A stretch of DNA of 64,000 nt from Runella limosa DSM 17973. Lineage in GTDB: Bacteria; Bacteroidota; Bacteroidia; Cytophagales; Spirosomataceae. Shown in pieces: positions 17,209-25,516 of the stretch. Both the position numbers and the translations under genes were made by a program. The stretch is from positions 6,890 to 70,889 of the forward strand of contig NZ_KI519425.1 in NCBI RefSeq assembly GCF_000482465.1, given 5' to 3'. Position 1 is the first letter of the stretch. Every line of letters begins with the position of its first letter. A model generated the notes under the pieces. It was not told the DNA's origin and did not search any database. It saw nothing but the letters and a program-made list of their open reading frames with translations.

Positions 17209-17523
17209 TTTTTTATGTACAATTAGTTAACGTAAAGCGTTGTTTCGATAGTATGTCCCCCTTTTAATTTTAATGAAGAAATTTATTTTGCGTCTTATTC
17301 TTGTGCCAAAGATAAATGATAAAAAAAATATTGTGCAAGCGTTTGCCAAATTTTTTTTAAAGTGTAATCGTAACACCAAATTTAATTTTGACTATTCAGA
17401 AGAAGTCAGAATAATTGTCGGTATTACACTAATCAAAGAAAAAATAGGATAGGTGTTTAAATTTTAATTTTTTTAATATCTAAACACCGTATTTCTTCTA
17501 AGTAGAAGCAACTGGTTTTTAGA
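17209..17523. other. 315-bp intergenic region upstream of the sigma factor
   Basis: No ORF or RNA gene was recognised. The stretch is strongly AT-rich with several long T/A runs. It holds the minus-strand promoter candidate at 17307-17338 and a leader of about 90 nt before the sigma-factor start. The hisA stop codon lies at the other end. Confidence 0.6.
17307..17338 (-). promoter_or_regulatory. Bacteroidota-type promoter of the sigma factor gene
   Basis: On the minus strand a TTG box (17338-17336) is followed after 21 bp by TATCTTTG (17314-17307), matching the Bacteroidota sigma-A consensus TTTG/TTG-N19-23-TAnnTTTG. Transcription would start near 17301, leaving a leader of about 90 nt. Confidence 0.5.
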
Positions 17524-18246
17524 CTAAGCTACCCAGCGCGTTAATTCAGCCAGCGTTACTCTTCCTTCATAAATCGCTTTCCCGACAATCACGCCAAAAA
17601 GATTCATTTCGGCCAAACGCTCAATGTCGCCAATGTTGCTTACACCGCCGCTGGCAATGATATTCAGCTCAGGGCAATGCTCTTGAAGGTTTTTGTACAA
17701 ATCAAAGGAAGGGCCTTGAAGTAACCCATCTTTGGCGACGTCGGTACTGATGGTGTATTTGGCTCCTTTTTCTACCCATTGCTGCACAAAATCATAGACC
17801 CACAAACCTGTACCTTCTTCCCAACCGCTGACGGCTACTCGTTCGTTGCGGGCATCGGCACCCAAAATCATTTTATCGCCGCCGTGTTGATTAAGCCACG
17901 TTTCAAATAAGTCGGGATTTTTTACGGCGATGCTGCCGCCTGTTACCTGCTTTGCTCCCGAATCGAAAACAATGCGGAGGTCATCGTCGGATTGCACTCC
18001 GCCGCCGAAGTCGATGTGAAGCTGAGTTTGGGTGGCGATTCGCTCCAACACTTTCCAGTTGATGACTTTTTTTGCTTTGGCGCCGTCCAAGTCCACTAAG
18101 TGGAGGTGAGTCAAGCCCGCATCTTCAAATTGTTTGGCAACTTCGAGTGGGTTTTCGTTATAAATGGTTTTTTGACCGTAATCGCCTTGCGTGAGGCGAA
18201 CGCATTTGCCCTCGATAAGATCTATGGCAGGAATGATATGAAACAT
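17524..18246 (-). CDS. hisA: Phosphoribosylformimino-5-aminoimidazole carboxamide ribotide isomerase
   Basis: 240 residues, full length for HisA. This (beta/alpha)8 enzyme catalyses the Amadori rearrangement of ProFAR to PRFAR in histidine biosynthesis. The acid/base aspartates are Asp9 (IIPAIDLIEGKCVRL) and Asp131 (LGADARNERVAVSGW). The phosphate-binding loops are DFGGGVQS near 79-86 and IIASGGVSN near 196-204. No other his gene lies in the window, so hisA here is either a solo gene or separated from the rest of the operon. A TATCTTTG box at 18333-18326 is a candidate promoter, almost back to back with that of mutS2. Confidence 0.95.
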   Translation of the reverse strand: MFHIIPAIDLIEGKCVRLTQGDYGQKTIYNENPLEVAKQFEDAGLTHLHLVDLDGAKAKKVINWKVLERIATQTQLHIDFGGGVQSDDDLRIVFDSGAKQVTGGSIAVKNPDLFETWLNQHGGDKMILGADARNERVAVSGWEEGTGLWVYDFVQQWVEKGAKYTISTDVAKDGLLQGPSFDLYKNLQEHCPELNIIASGGVSNIGDIERLAEMNLFGVIVGKAIYEGRVTLAELTRWVA

Positions 18247-18325
18247 GTGTTTGGTAGTGGGTAATGGATAATCAGAAATTAAGCAAAAGGGTAATTGCTT
18301 CCATATTTCTGTGTTTTAGGCACAA

Positions 18326-18371
18326 CAAAGATAGGTAAAAAATGATTTAAGCATTTTAGAACCTACCTTTG
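18326..18371. promoter_or_regulatory. Divergent -7 boxes of hisA and mutS2
   Basis: TATCTTTG on the minus strand (18333-18326) and TACCTTTG on the plus strand (18364-18371) both fit TAnnTTTG. They face outwards toward hisA and mutS2. No convincing -33 element was found for either, so strength and regulation are open. Confidence 0.4.
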
Positions 18372-18486
18372 TAGGAACTTTTCGCTGAATATTACGTATT
18401 GATAGTTGGATTTAGATACCCGCGACTGGCACCGATTGATTATATGGGAAAACCGCATAGGCGAGTATCTGCATGATAAAATAAAG

Positions 18487-20892
18487 ATGTTATACCCGCA
18501 AGATATAGAACAAAAATTAGGCTTTGACCGAATCCGCGAGCACTTGAGAGAGCTTTGCTTGAGCCCACTTGGGCAGGCATTTGTACAGAAGATTCGCTTT
18601 TCGGACAACTTTGCCGTCATTGATAAACTCACCCGCCAAACTGCCGAAATGAAGGCAATCATGGAAGAAACATCGGGCGAGTTTCCTGCTCAAAATTACT
18701 TGGACGTGACGTCTGCCCTCGAAAAAATTCGTATCGAAGGCATGTTGCTCTCGTTGGAGGAATTTTATGACCTGAAACTATCGCTTCGTACGATTCGTCA
18801 GGTGCTGAAATTTTTGGCCGACCAAGAGGATGATCGTTTCCCGTTTTTGAGGGAGTTGGCAGGGAATGTGAAGGTGGAGAAATCGGTCAGTGATTCCATC
18901 GACCGCATTATTGATGACCGTGGTTTGGTACGCGACAATGCTTCGCCTGAGTTAGCGGATATTCGGCGACGGCTGATTTCGGAGGCGGCGACGGTGCGTA
19001 AAAAATTGGAATCTATCCTCAAACACGCCAAAAATAGTGGTTGGGTCAACGATGACGTGTCGTTTACGGTTCGTAACGGCCGCATGGTGATTCCGATTTC
19101 GGCCGAGCATAAGCGCAAATTAAAAGGTTTTGTCCACGACGAATCAGCGACTGGGCAAACGCTCTTTATGGAGCCAGCCGAAGTACTAGATGCCAATAAC
19201 GAGATTCGTGAGTTGGAATATGCCGAACGCCGCGAAGTGAATCGTATTTTGATTCAGTTGGCCAACCAAATTCGTCCGCACTTGAGCGATTTGCAGCGAG
19301 CGTATCAGTTTTTGGGGATGGTTGATTTCATCCGTGCCAAGGCTAAACTAGCTTCGCTACTAGATGCTTCGCAGCCTACGTTTGTGAACCAGCCTATGAT
19401 TGATTGGCGGCAAGCGCGGCACCCGTTGTTGTATTTGTCTTTCCAACAACAAGGCCGAAAGGTGGTTCCGTTGACCATACAATTGTCGCAGCAACAACGG
19501 ATTTTGGTCGTTTCAGGCCCCAACGCAGGTGGTAAATCGGTCTCGCTCAAGACCATTGGTTTGGTGCAGTATATGTTCCAATGCGGGCTGTTGGTGCCCA
19601 TGCGAGAGGATTCAAAAATAGGACTTTTTCAAAACTTGTTTATTGATATTGGTGATGAGCAAAGTCTTGATAATGACTTGAGTACGTACAGTAGTCACCT
19701 CACTAACATGAAGTACTTCTTGAACTTTAGTCAGAAGAAAACCTTGTTTTTGATTGACGAATTTGGAACGGGAACCGAGCCAAGTTTGGGGGGAGCGATT
19801 GCCGAAGCGATCCTGGAAGATTTGACCAAATCTGGCGCGTACGGAGTTATTAATACCCACTATACCAACCTCAAAACCTACGCCGATAAAACGCAGGGCT
19901 TGGTCAATGGTGCGATGCGTTACGACGGGGAGCATTTGGAGCCACTTTATGAACTCGAAATAGGAAAACCAGGGAGTTCGTTTGCCTTTGAAATCGCCTC
20001 AAAAATTGGATTACCCAAGGCTGTAGTGCAGCGGGCAAAAGGGAAGTTAGGCTCCCAGCAGGTCAACTTTGAAAAGTTGATTAAAGAACTGGAAATTGAG
20101 AAAAAAGTGTTCTCGGAGAAAAATATTGAGGTAGGGATTAAGGAGCGAAAATTGGCCCAACAATTGGTTGAGACGACGGCATTGCAGTTGCGCTTAGACA
20201 ATGACCAAAAGAAAATTCTGAACGACGCCAAGCAGAAAGCGAAGCAGTTGTTGGCCGATACCAACCAGCGTATTGAGAATACCATTCGGGAAATCAAGGA
20301 GAACAAAGCCGAGCGCGAACCTACCAAGCAGGTTCGCCAAGAGTTGGAGAAATTTGAGGAAAAAGAGCTCGTGCTTCAGCTCGTAAATGAGCCTGAAAAA
20401 GAGGAGTTTTTGCCCGAAAAAGGAGAAATTGCTGTTGGTAGTTTTGTCCGAATCAAAGGCCAAACTACGGTAGGGGAGGTGTTGGCGATGAAAGGGAAAG
20501 ATGCCGAAATTCGGATTGGCGACCTAAAATCAAACGTGAAATTAAACCGTTTGGAAAAGGTGTCAAAAAAGGCGTTTAAAGAAGCTACGGGCGAAAAAAG
20601 TGCAGGAATTCGCCTCGGCGGAATTGACATGAATGAAAAAATGCTCAATTTTAGTTTTAACCTTGATATTCGAGGAAAACGGGGTGAAGAGGCGATGATT
20701 GAGCTTGATGAACTGATCAATAACGCCATCATGTTGGGGTACGACGAATTGCGGATTGTTCACGGAAAGGGGGATGGTATTCTGCGTCAATTGGTACGTA
20801 ACCACCTCAAAACGTTTAAGCAAGTAGGAAAAATGACCGATGAACACCCTGATCGCGGTGGTGCAGGAGTGACGATTGTTCAGATGAAATAA
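18487..20892 (+). CDS. mutS2: MutS2 family ATPase/endonuclease
   Basis: 801 residues from ATG 18487 (MLYPQDIEQKLGFDRI, the usual MutS2 N-terminus); an in-frame TTG at 18406 would add 27 residues not seen in the family. The lever and clamp region is followed by the MutS ATPase. Its Walker A is GPNAGGKS at about 344-351, and Walker B is LFLIDEFGTGTEP near 420-432. A long charged coiled coil covers about 520-640. The C-terminal Smr nuclease domain (from about 725) carries LDIRGKR and HGKGDGILR. MutS2 lacks the mismatch-recognition domain of MutS. It acts on branched DNA and, in Bacillus, on collided ribosomes. The LDIRGKR form replaces the LDLR nuclease motif, as is common in Bacteroidota. Confidence 0.94.
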   Translation: MLYPQDIEQKLGFDRIREHLRELCLSPLGQAFVQKIRFSDNFAVIDKLTRQTAEMKAIMEETSGEFPAQNYLDVTSALEKIRIEGMLLSLEEFYDLKLSLRTIRQVLKFLADQEDDRFPFLRELAGNVKVEKSVSDSIDRIIDDRGLVRDNASPELADIRRRLISEAATVRKKLESILKHAKNSGWVNDDVSFTVRNGRMVIPISAEHKRKLKGFVHDESATGQTLFMEPAEVLDANNEIRELEYAERREVNRILIQLANQIRPHLSDLQRAYQFLGMVDFIRAKAKLASLLDASQPTFVNQPMIDWRQARHPLLYLSFQQQGRKVVPLTIQLSQQQRILVVSGPNAGGKSVSLKTIGLVQYMFQCGLLVPMREDSKIGLFQNLFIDIGDEQSLDNDLSTYSSHLTNMKYFLNFSQKKTLFLIDEFGTGTEPSLGGAIAEAILEDLTKSGAYGVINTHYTNLKTYADKTQGLVNGAMRYDGEHLEPLYELEIGKPGSSFAFEIASKIGLPKAVVQRAKGKLGSQQVNFEKLIKELEIEKKVFSEKNIEVGIKERKLAQQLVETTALQLRLDNDQKKILNDAKQKAKQLLADTNQRIENTIREIKENKAEREPTKQVRQELEKFEEKELVLQLVNEPEKEEFLPEKGEIAVGSFVRIKGQTTVGEVLAMKGKDAEIRIGDLKSNVKLNRLEKVSKKAFKEATGEKSAGIRLGGIDMNEKMLNFSFNLDIRGKRGEEAMIELDELINNAIMLGYDELRIVHGKGDGILRQLVRNHLKTFKQVGKMTDEHPDRGGAGVTIVQMK

Positions 20893-20939
20893 AATAAGTG
20901 GAGTTCAGGATAAATAGAAAACAGGAATCAACTAATCGC

Positions 20940-21323
20940 TTATGCAGTTACCAGCGGAGGTTCGCCAATAAATTGTTTATAAAGCATTCCAAATACCGCG
21001 TCATCCATTGGCATTCCTACAGGTTTGGGTACGCTAAATTGGAGTGCTCCTTTACTGTAGCGATTTAGATAGGCAAGGTATTCGTCCGAAAACACTTTTG
21101 GAGTCGTTTCAGTAGGGTGATTGATATGATTATGAATGAGTTGGATGATTTGCTCAAGCTCAGTTTTGTAGGGTTTACCACACAACATTTGGGCAATTTC
21201 TAGCTTTAAATCGGAGGTTTTAAACCAAATTTTACTCTCTGAAACAGCTAATAGTCCTCCCGCTAAATTCTCGCCTGAGCATGAGCTAGTTTGAAAGCTA
21301 AGAATGGAAATAAAGGAGTTCAT
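20940..21323 (-). CDS. DUF3037-like partner of a HipA-like kinase
   Basis: A 127-residue soluble protein. The C-terminal stretch YLNRYSKGALQFSVPKPVG resembles the conserved end of the DUF3037 family; the assignment is from memory of the motif and is moderate. The start codon overlaps the stop of the HipA-like gene by 4 bp (ATGA), so the two are translationally coupled. HipA_2-type kinases with an adjacent DUF3037 protein are, to my knowledge, a recurring bacterial gene pair of unknown function. It could be an antitoxin, an adaptor or a substrate. It has no helix-turn-helix, so it would not act like HipB. Confidence 0.7.
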   Translation of the reverse strand: MNSFISILSFQTSSCSGENLAGGLLAVSESKIWFKTSDLKLEIAQMLCGKPYKTELEQIIQLIHNHINHPTETTPKVFSDEYLAYLNRYSKGALQFSVPKPVGMPMDDAVFGMLYKQFIGEPPLVTA

Positions 21324-22141
21324 TTTTTTGATAACTGTTTTAAAGTCAATTCTTTAATAATTGCTAGTCGTTGCGAATCTAACAAAAAATTATGGATTTT
21401 TAGTTTCAGGCTTGGATACACTTGCCATTTTTGGGGAATTTGTTCAAAAATAGAGTCTATTATACCAACGCTTTTTTCTAAGTTTTCAATGAATTTTAAT
21501 GCTACTTCGTGACATAACTCTGGGTCCAAATGAGATACAATGCTTAAAAAATAGGAAGTTGTGAAGAGTTTATTGTAAAGACTAGGTTGGAACTTAGGAT
21601 TAAAAATACGAAGGCTCTCTAAACCATCAAAAGTAAAAGCGTGGTCAAAAGCCCAAATTTTGAGCTTATTTTCATGAGGTGATACCAATAAATTATAATT
21701 GCTGTTTTTGCCACGGTCAGTGTTATCTACCCAAAGGTCGAAGATAGCAATACGAATTAAATCGTATGGATTATAGAGTGTTTGAAGAGAATGAGCATCT
21801 GTTACTAATTCAAGGCCAGAAACTAGGTTGGCATTCTTTACTTCCTGAGAGCCAAAACAAATCACCGAAGGTTTGGCATATTTACGATTTCGGGGAATGT
21901 CTTTTTCGTAAAAAACGCCTTCAATGAGCTCAATAAAAGCAATATTGGGAGTAGGCAGCAAAAGCGATTTCAACAAAAAATGGCATACCACTTCGTAAAT
22001 CAGACAATCTAATTCCTCTTTTTTTGCACTCAACATGTATTTACAGAAATATATTTGCCCGTCGTCACAAAGAAATTTCATTGGACTGTGTCCATCAGTT
22101 GGGATTTCTTCAATAAATACAATGGCTTTGGTAGTCTTCAT
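21320..22141 (-). CDS. HipA-like kinase family protein
   Basis: 273 residues, shorter than HipA (about 440) and matching the stand-alone HipA_2 kinase type. Candidate catalytic features are Lys34 (FCKYML) for ATP, the loop DLWVDNTDRGKNSNYNLLV with Asp142 and Asn148/150, and the metal-binding Asp166 in FDHAFTF. This matches the HipA order of a catalytic DxxxxN followed by an Asp. HipA kinases phosphorylate translation factors such as GltX; the substrate here is unknown. There is no N-terminal HipA_N domain and no HipB-like regulator beside it; instead a DUF3037 gene overlaps by 4 bp. The gene diverges from murI. Its promoter (TTG-N19-TATTTTTG, 22201-22172) reaches into the first codons of murI. 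Confidence 0.8.
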   Translation of the reverse strand: MKTTKAIVFIEEIPTDGHSPMKFLCDDGQIYFCKYMLSAKKEELDCLIYEVVCHFLLKSLLLPTPNIAFIELIEGVFYEKDIPRNRKYAKPSVICFGSQEVKNANLVSGLELVTDAHSLQTLYNPYDLIRIAIFDLWVDNTDRGKNSNYNLLVSPHENKLKIWAFDHAFTFDGLESLRIFNPKFQPSLYNKLFTTSYFLSIVSHLDPELCHEVALKFIENLEKSVGIIDSIFEQIPQKWQVYPSLKLKIHNFLLDSQRLAIIKELTLKQLSKK

Positions 22142-22171
22142 TGAAATCGTTTTTACTGGACGTAAATTTCA

Positions 22172-22201
22172 CAAAAATATAAGATAGTATGCAGGGGCCA
22201 A
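22172..22201 (-). promoter_or_regulatory. Promoter of the HipA-like kinase operon
   Basis: The minus-strand TTG (22201-22199), a 19-bp spacer and TATTTTTG (22179-22172) fit the Bacteroidota consensus. The -33 element lies inside the start of murI, whose ATG is at 22189. Confidence 0.5.
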
Positions 22202-23013
22202 TTGGCGTATTTGATTCGGGGTACGGAGGGTTGACAATTTTAAAGGAATTGGTCAAGCAATTACCGCAATACGATTATTTGTATTTGGGAGATAACGCGC
22301 GTGCTCCTTACGGCACGCGCTCGTTTGATACGGTTTATCATTACACTTTGGAGTGCGTAGAAGCATTGTTTGCCAAGGGATGCCACTTGGTGGTTTTGGC
22401 CTGTAATACGGCCTCCGCCAAAGCGTTACGGAACATCCAACAATTGGATTTACCGCAAATTGCGCCTGACAAACGCGTATTAGGCGTCATTCGTCCAACG
22501 ACCGAAGTAATAGGAACGTTTACGGAGAGTCAACACATCGGTATCTTTGCCACCGCAGGAACGGTTGCTTCGGAGTCGTATTTGGTTGAAATAGAGAAGT
22601 TTTTCCCAAAAGCGAACGTACACCAAGAAGCGTGCCCTATGTGGGTGCCGTTGATAGAAAATGGAGAATTTGACAGTGACGGCGCAGATTATTTTGTCAA
22701 AAAACACATCGAACACTTGCTCGACCAAGCGCCAAACATAGATGCAGTTTTGCTGGGATGTACGCATTATCCCTTGTTAATCAAAAAGATACGTCAATTT
22801 TTGCCTGCTCATATTCGCATTGTTAACCAAGCAGAAATTGTGGCAGCGAGTTTAGCAGACTATCTCCATCGCCACCCTGAAATGGAAGCAAAATGTGCTA
22901 AAAATTCGCGACGTACCTTTTATACAACTGATTCAACGGAGGCATTTGACCGTCAATCGGCGGTGTTTTTTGGGCAAGAAGTAAAGAGCCTTCACCTTGA
23001 TTTGGGAAAATAG
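22189..23013 (+). CDS. murI: Glutamate racemase
   Basis: 274 residues, full length. Interconverts L- and D-glutamate to supply peptidoglycan synthesis in the cytoplasm. The N-terminal motif GVFDSGYGGLT carries Asp9. The catalytic cysteines are Cys72 (LACNTASA) and Cys191 (LGCTHYPLL), with His193 beside the second. The fold is two Rossmann-like halves and both are complete. The gene stands alone between the HipA-like kinase (divergent) and the ABC permease (convergent). A perfect 16-bp hairpin follows its stop codon. Confidence 0.96.
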   Translation: MQGPIGVFDSGYGGLTILKELVKQLPQYDYLYLGDNARAPYGTRSFDTVYHYTLECVEALFAKGCHLVVLACNTASAKALRNIQQLDLPQIAPDKRVLGVIRPTTEVIGTFTESQHIGIFATAGTVASESYLVEIEKFFPKANVHQEACPMWVPLIENGEFDSDGADYFVKKHIEHLLDQAPNIDAVLLGCTHYPLLIKKIRQFLPAHIRIVNQAEIVAASLADYLHRHPEMEAKCAKNSRRTFYTTDSTEAFDRQSAVFFGQEVKSLHLDLGK

Positions 23014-23030
23014 GAAAAATTAGGAATGAG

Positions 23031-23070
23031 TACATTGTGAGGTAAAAAACGCTATTTACCTCACAATGTA
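23031..23070. terminator. Perfect 16-bp hairpin between convergent genes
   Basis: TACATTGTGAGGTAAA (23031-23046) pairs completely with 23055-23070 around an 8-nt loop. It lies 17 bp after murI and 64 bp after the permease stop on the other strand. There is no T-run on either side, so it may work as a Rho-independent-like barrier or be a palindromic repeat element rather than a classical terminator. Confidence 0.55.
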
Positions 23071-23134
23071 ATGAGTGACGAATGTGTTTTGATTTTTTGT
23101 GCAGATTTATAAATAGTGAACTCGAAATTCTAAC

Positions 23135-24367
23135 CTATTCTTCTGCTAGCGTACGCGACAGATTGATTCTATAAATGCCAATGGAAGGAATGGCTGCGGC
23201 CAAGATTCCAATCAGAATAGCACCGCCGAACAACCAAATTTCTTCGGTAAGCAGGCTAAAGTCAGAGAAAGAATAGTGGTAATCTGACTCGGCCGCGCGG
23301 CTGAACAACCACAAACCTACGCGACTCAACAGCACGCCTGCTACGTATCCCGCCACGCCAAGCATGATTCCTTCGAGCAAAAGCATCACAAAAAGCTTGG
23401 TGCGGGTAGCGCCCATGGAAAGCATCAAGGCCATTTCATATTTACGTTCTTTCAACGAGTTGTAAAGTGAAATAAACACACTTACACCCGCAATAAGGAT
23501 GATAATCAGGGCGATAGCGCGCAGGGTGTCGATGCCCACACCGAGCATTGAAAACAAACGATTGATTTCAAACGCGACCGAAGCGGCCTGCATTTTGGTA
23601 TTTTCGTTGATAAAACGCGGCAAGGCCACCATCCCCATTGGGTTACGAAATTTAATCAACATACTCGTGATTTCTTGGCTCGGGTCGTCGGTTTGGGTAG
23701 AATCGCCCATGAGTAAATTGGTCACATTTGCTCCTTGGCCTGGTGTTTCGGCGTGTTCGTGAATGGCCCAAACGCTGGAAATATCGGTCAAAATCAACTG
23801 GTCAATCACCGAGTTATTGGTTTCAAAAATCCCCACGACCTTGTATTTTTTGTCGCCGTGTACGTCGTCCATGTTGTCGAAACCGTGCCCTCCCGCAAAT
23901 ACATCTCCTACTTTGAGACCCGTAACGCGTGCTGCTTTTGCCCCCACGGTTGCTTCCATGGCTTTTTCAAAAAGGCGACCTTCCGCCACTTTTGCTTCAA
24001 AGTGTTTTGGGTATTTGGGATTGGTTCCTACGATACGAAACGATAGATAATTGTCACCCATCGACAGCGGAATCGCAGTTTTGACCAGCGGATTGCGCAT
24101 TATTTTTTGCGCTTCGTTGAGCGAGATGTTCCCCGTAGGAGAGTCGATTTGGTAAATACTCGACAAAATAAGCTGCAAAGGGCTGCCTTTGGCCCCTACA
24201 ACCATGTCGATACCTTTGATATTACGGCGAAATTGCTCGTCAAGTTGTTTGTTGAGAAGTAACAACAACGAAATGATACCAATTCCGAGGGTCATGAGTA
24301 ACGCACTCAGAAAACTATTGAGCTTTTTGTCTTTGAGATTGGCCCAGCTAATCTTGAAAAGGTTCAT
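23135..24367 (-). CDS. FtsX-like ABC transporter permease
   Basis: 410 residues. An N-terminal membrane helix (about 18-40, LSALLMTLGIGIISLLLLL) is followed by a periplasmic MacB-type domain (about 45-270). Three more helices lie near 280-300, 325-350 and 372-395, the four-helix FtsX/MacB layout. The family moves lipoproteins, peptides or drugs across the envelope by mechanotransmission and needs an ATPase partner. None is adjacent: the neighbours are murI and uspA. In related genomes such permeases usually sit next to a LolD-like ATPase, so this one must use a distant partner. The substrate is unknown. A TAACTTTG box at 24407-24400 is a likely promoter element. Confidence 0.88.
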   Translation of the reverse strand: MNLFKISWANLKDKKLNSFLSALLMTLGIGIISLLLLLNKQLDEQFRRNIKGIDMVVGAKGSPLQLILSSIYQIDSPTGNISLNEAQKIMRNPLVKTAIPLSMGDNYLSFRIVGTNPKYPKHFEAKVAEGRLFEKAMEATVGAKAARVTGLKVGDVFAGGHGFDNMDDVHGDKKYKVVGIFETNNSVIDQLILTDISSVWAIHEHAETPGQGANVTNLLMGDSTQTDDPSQEITSMLIKFRNPMGMVALPRFINENTKMQAASVAFEINRLFSMLGVGIDTLRAIALIIILIAGVSVFISLYNSLKERKYEMALMLSMGATRTKLFVMLLLEGIMLGVAGYVAGVLLSRVGLWLFSRAAESDYHYSFSDFSLLTEEIWLFGGAILIGILAAAIPSIGIYRINLSRTLAEE

Positions 24368-24399
24368 CGGTGTATAATCGGATAAAGAATATGAGTTAC

Positions 24400-24407
24400 C
24401 AAAGTTA
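24400..24407 (-). promoter_or_regulatory. -7 box of the ABC permease gene
   Basis: TAACTTTG on the minus strand, 33 bp before the start codon, fits TAnnTTTG. No clear -33 element was seen. Confidence 0.35.
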
Positions 24408-24567
24408 CGGATAGATGTGCTGATAGACGGTATTCGTTGTCGATATTTTATTGGTTATCGATGTTAGTTGATGTAAGTCAGTTAGTTAGCGTGATATTCA
24501 TCATACTCAAAATTGGGACACAAAGCTACCTTGAGCCATCAGTTCAAACCAATAAACACTTATCACA

Positions 24568-25410
24568 ATGAAAAAGATATTAGTTCCTACCGATTTCTCT
24601 GGTTTTGCCAATAACGCCCTCGAAGTGGCTGCCGATATAGCTTTGAAAACAAACGCCTCAATTATGTTGCTTCACGCCAACGAAAAGATGGTAACGGCTA
24701 CTCCGTTGGCCGAATATTATTTGTACGACAAAGCCATTGAAGATGAGTACCTTGATATGGTGAATGAAAGTTTGAAAAAGACGCTCGCTGAGATAGCAGA
24801 TAACGATAAGTTTGCACGGGTAAAAATAGAAACGGCCGTGATTGGTGGCCCAATGGTCAGCGTGATTGAAGAAGTAGTGAAAGACCACGCCATTGACCTG
24901 ATTGTGATGGGAACGCGCGGTGCTTCGGGTATGGAAGAGTTTTTTATTGGCTCTAATACCGAAAAAGTAATTCGTCGTGCTCCATGCCCCGTGTTGGCCG
25001 TGCCAAAAGCGGTGACATCGTTCCACAAAATAGTGTTCCCCACAACCTTGAAAGAAGACCAAAAAGGAGCATTCAGTGCTTTGGCCGAATTACAAGATAT
25101 TTTTCATGGAGAAATTACGCTGTTGTACCTCAACAATCCAAGTAATTTAAAAGACAATGCAGCGATTGAAGCGCGTAAAAATGAACTTTTGAAAGCAACG
25201 GCTTTGGGCAAGGCATCTTTGTATGTTTCTGATGCCGACGTGTTTAATGAAGAAGAAGCAATTTTGGATTTTGCGCACCAACAAAAAGCCGATTTGATTG
25301 TGATGGCTACGCACCAACGCCGTGGATTGGCCCACATGTTCATGGGAAGTATCACGGAAGATACCGTAAATCACTCTGATATTCCTGTACTTAGCATTAG
25401 TATTCGATAG
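24568..25410 (+). CDS. Tandem-domain universal stress protein
   Basis: 280 residues with two UspA domains (about 1-148 and 150-280). The first has the complete ATP-binding signature G-x2-G-x9-G-S (MGTRGASGMEEFFIGSN). In the second the leading Gly is replaced (MATHQRRGLAHMFMGS), so it may bind nucleotide poorly. Such proteins are cytoplasmic and induced by stress or starvation; the precise role is not predictable. The gene is monocistronic, with a 200-bp upstream region, and is followed by a cluster of hairpins, one with a T-run terminator. Confidence 0.92.
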   Translation: MKKILVPTDFSGFANNALEVAADIALKTNASIMLLHANEKMVTATPLAEYYLYDKAIEDEYLDMVNESLKKTLAEIADNDKFARVKIETAVIGGPMVSVIEEVVKDHAIDLIVMGTRGASGMEEFFIGSNTEKVIRRAPCPVLAVPKAVTSFHKIVFPTTLKEDQKGAFSALAELQDIFHGEITLLYLNNPSNLKDNAAIEARKNELLKATALGKASLYVSDADVFNEEEAILDFAHQQKADLIVMATHQRRGLAHMFMGSITEDTVNHSDIPVLSISIR

Positions 25411-25429
25411 AAGAATGTAGTGCTGTGCT

Positions 25430-25516
25430 GGTGGTTTCTCAAAACCACCAACGAGGTTTCTTAAAACCGAGCGCCACAAGGTTTTGAGAAACCTTTTTTC
25501 GGGATGTGAGCATCCC
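25430..25516. repeat. Cluster of four TGAG/TAAG-loop hairpins with terminator
   Basis: Four perfect hairpins lie between the convergent uspA and rluE-like genes. They are 25430-25449 (GGTGGTTT stem, TGAG loop when read on the minus strand), 25455-25468 (GGTTT stem, TAAG loop on the minus strand), 25478-25495 (AAGGTTT stem, TGAG loop, then a T-run) and 25501-25516 (GGGATG-TGAG-CATCCC). The third is a good intrinsic terminator for uspA. The fourth abuts the rluE-like stop codon. The shared loop places all four in the hairpin family described elsewhere in the window. Confidence 0.7.
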
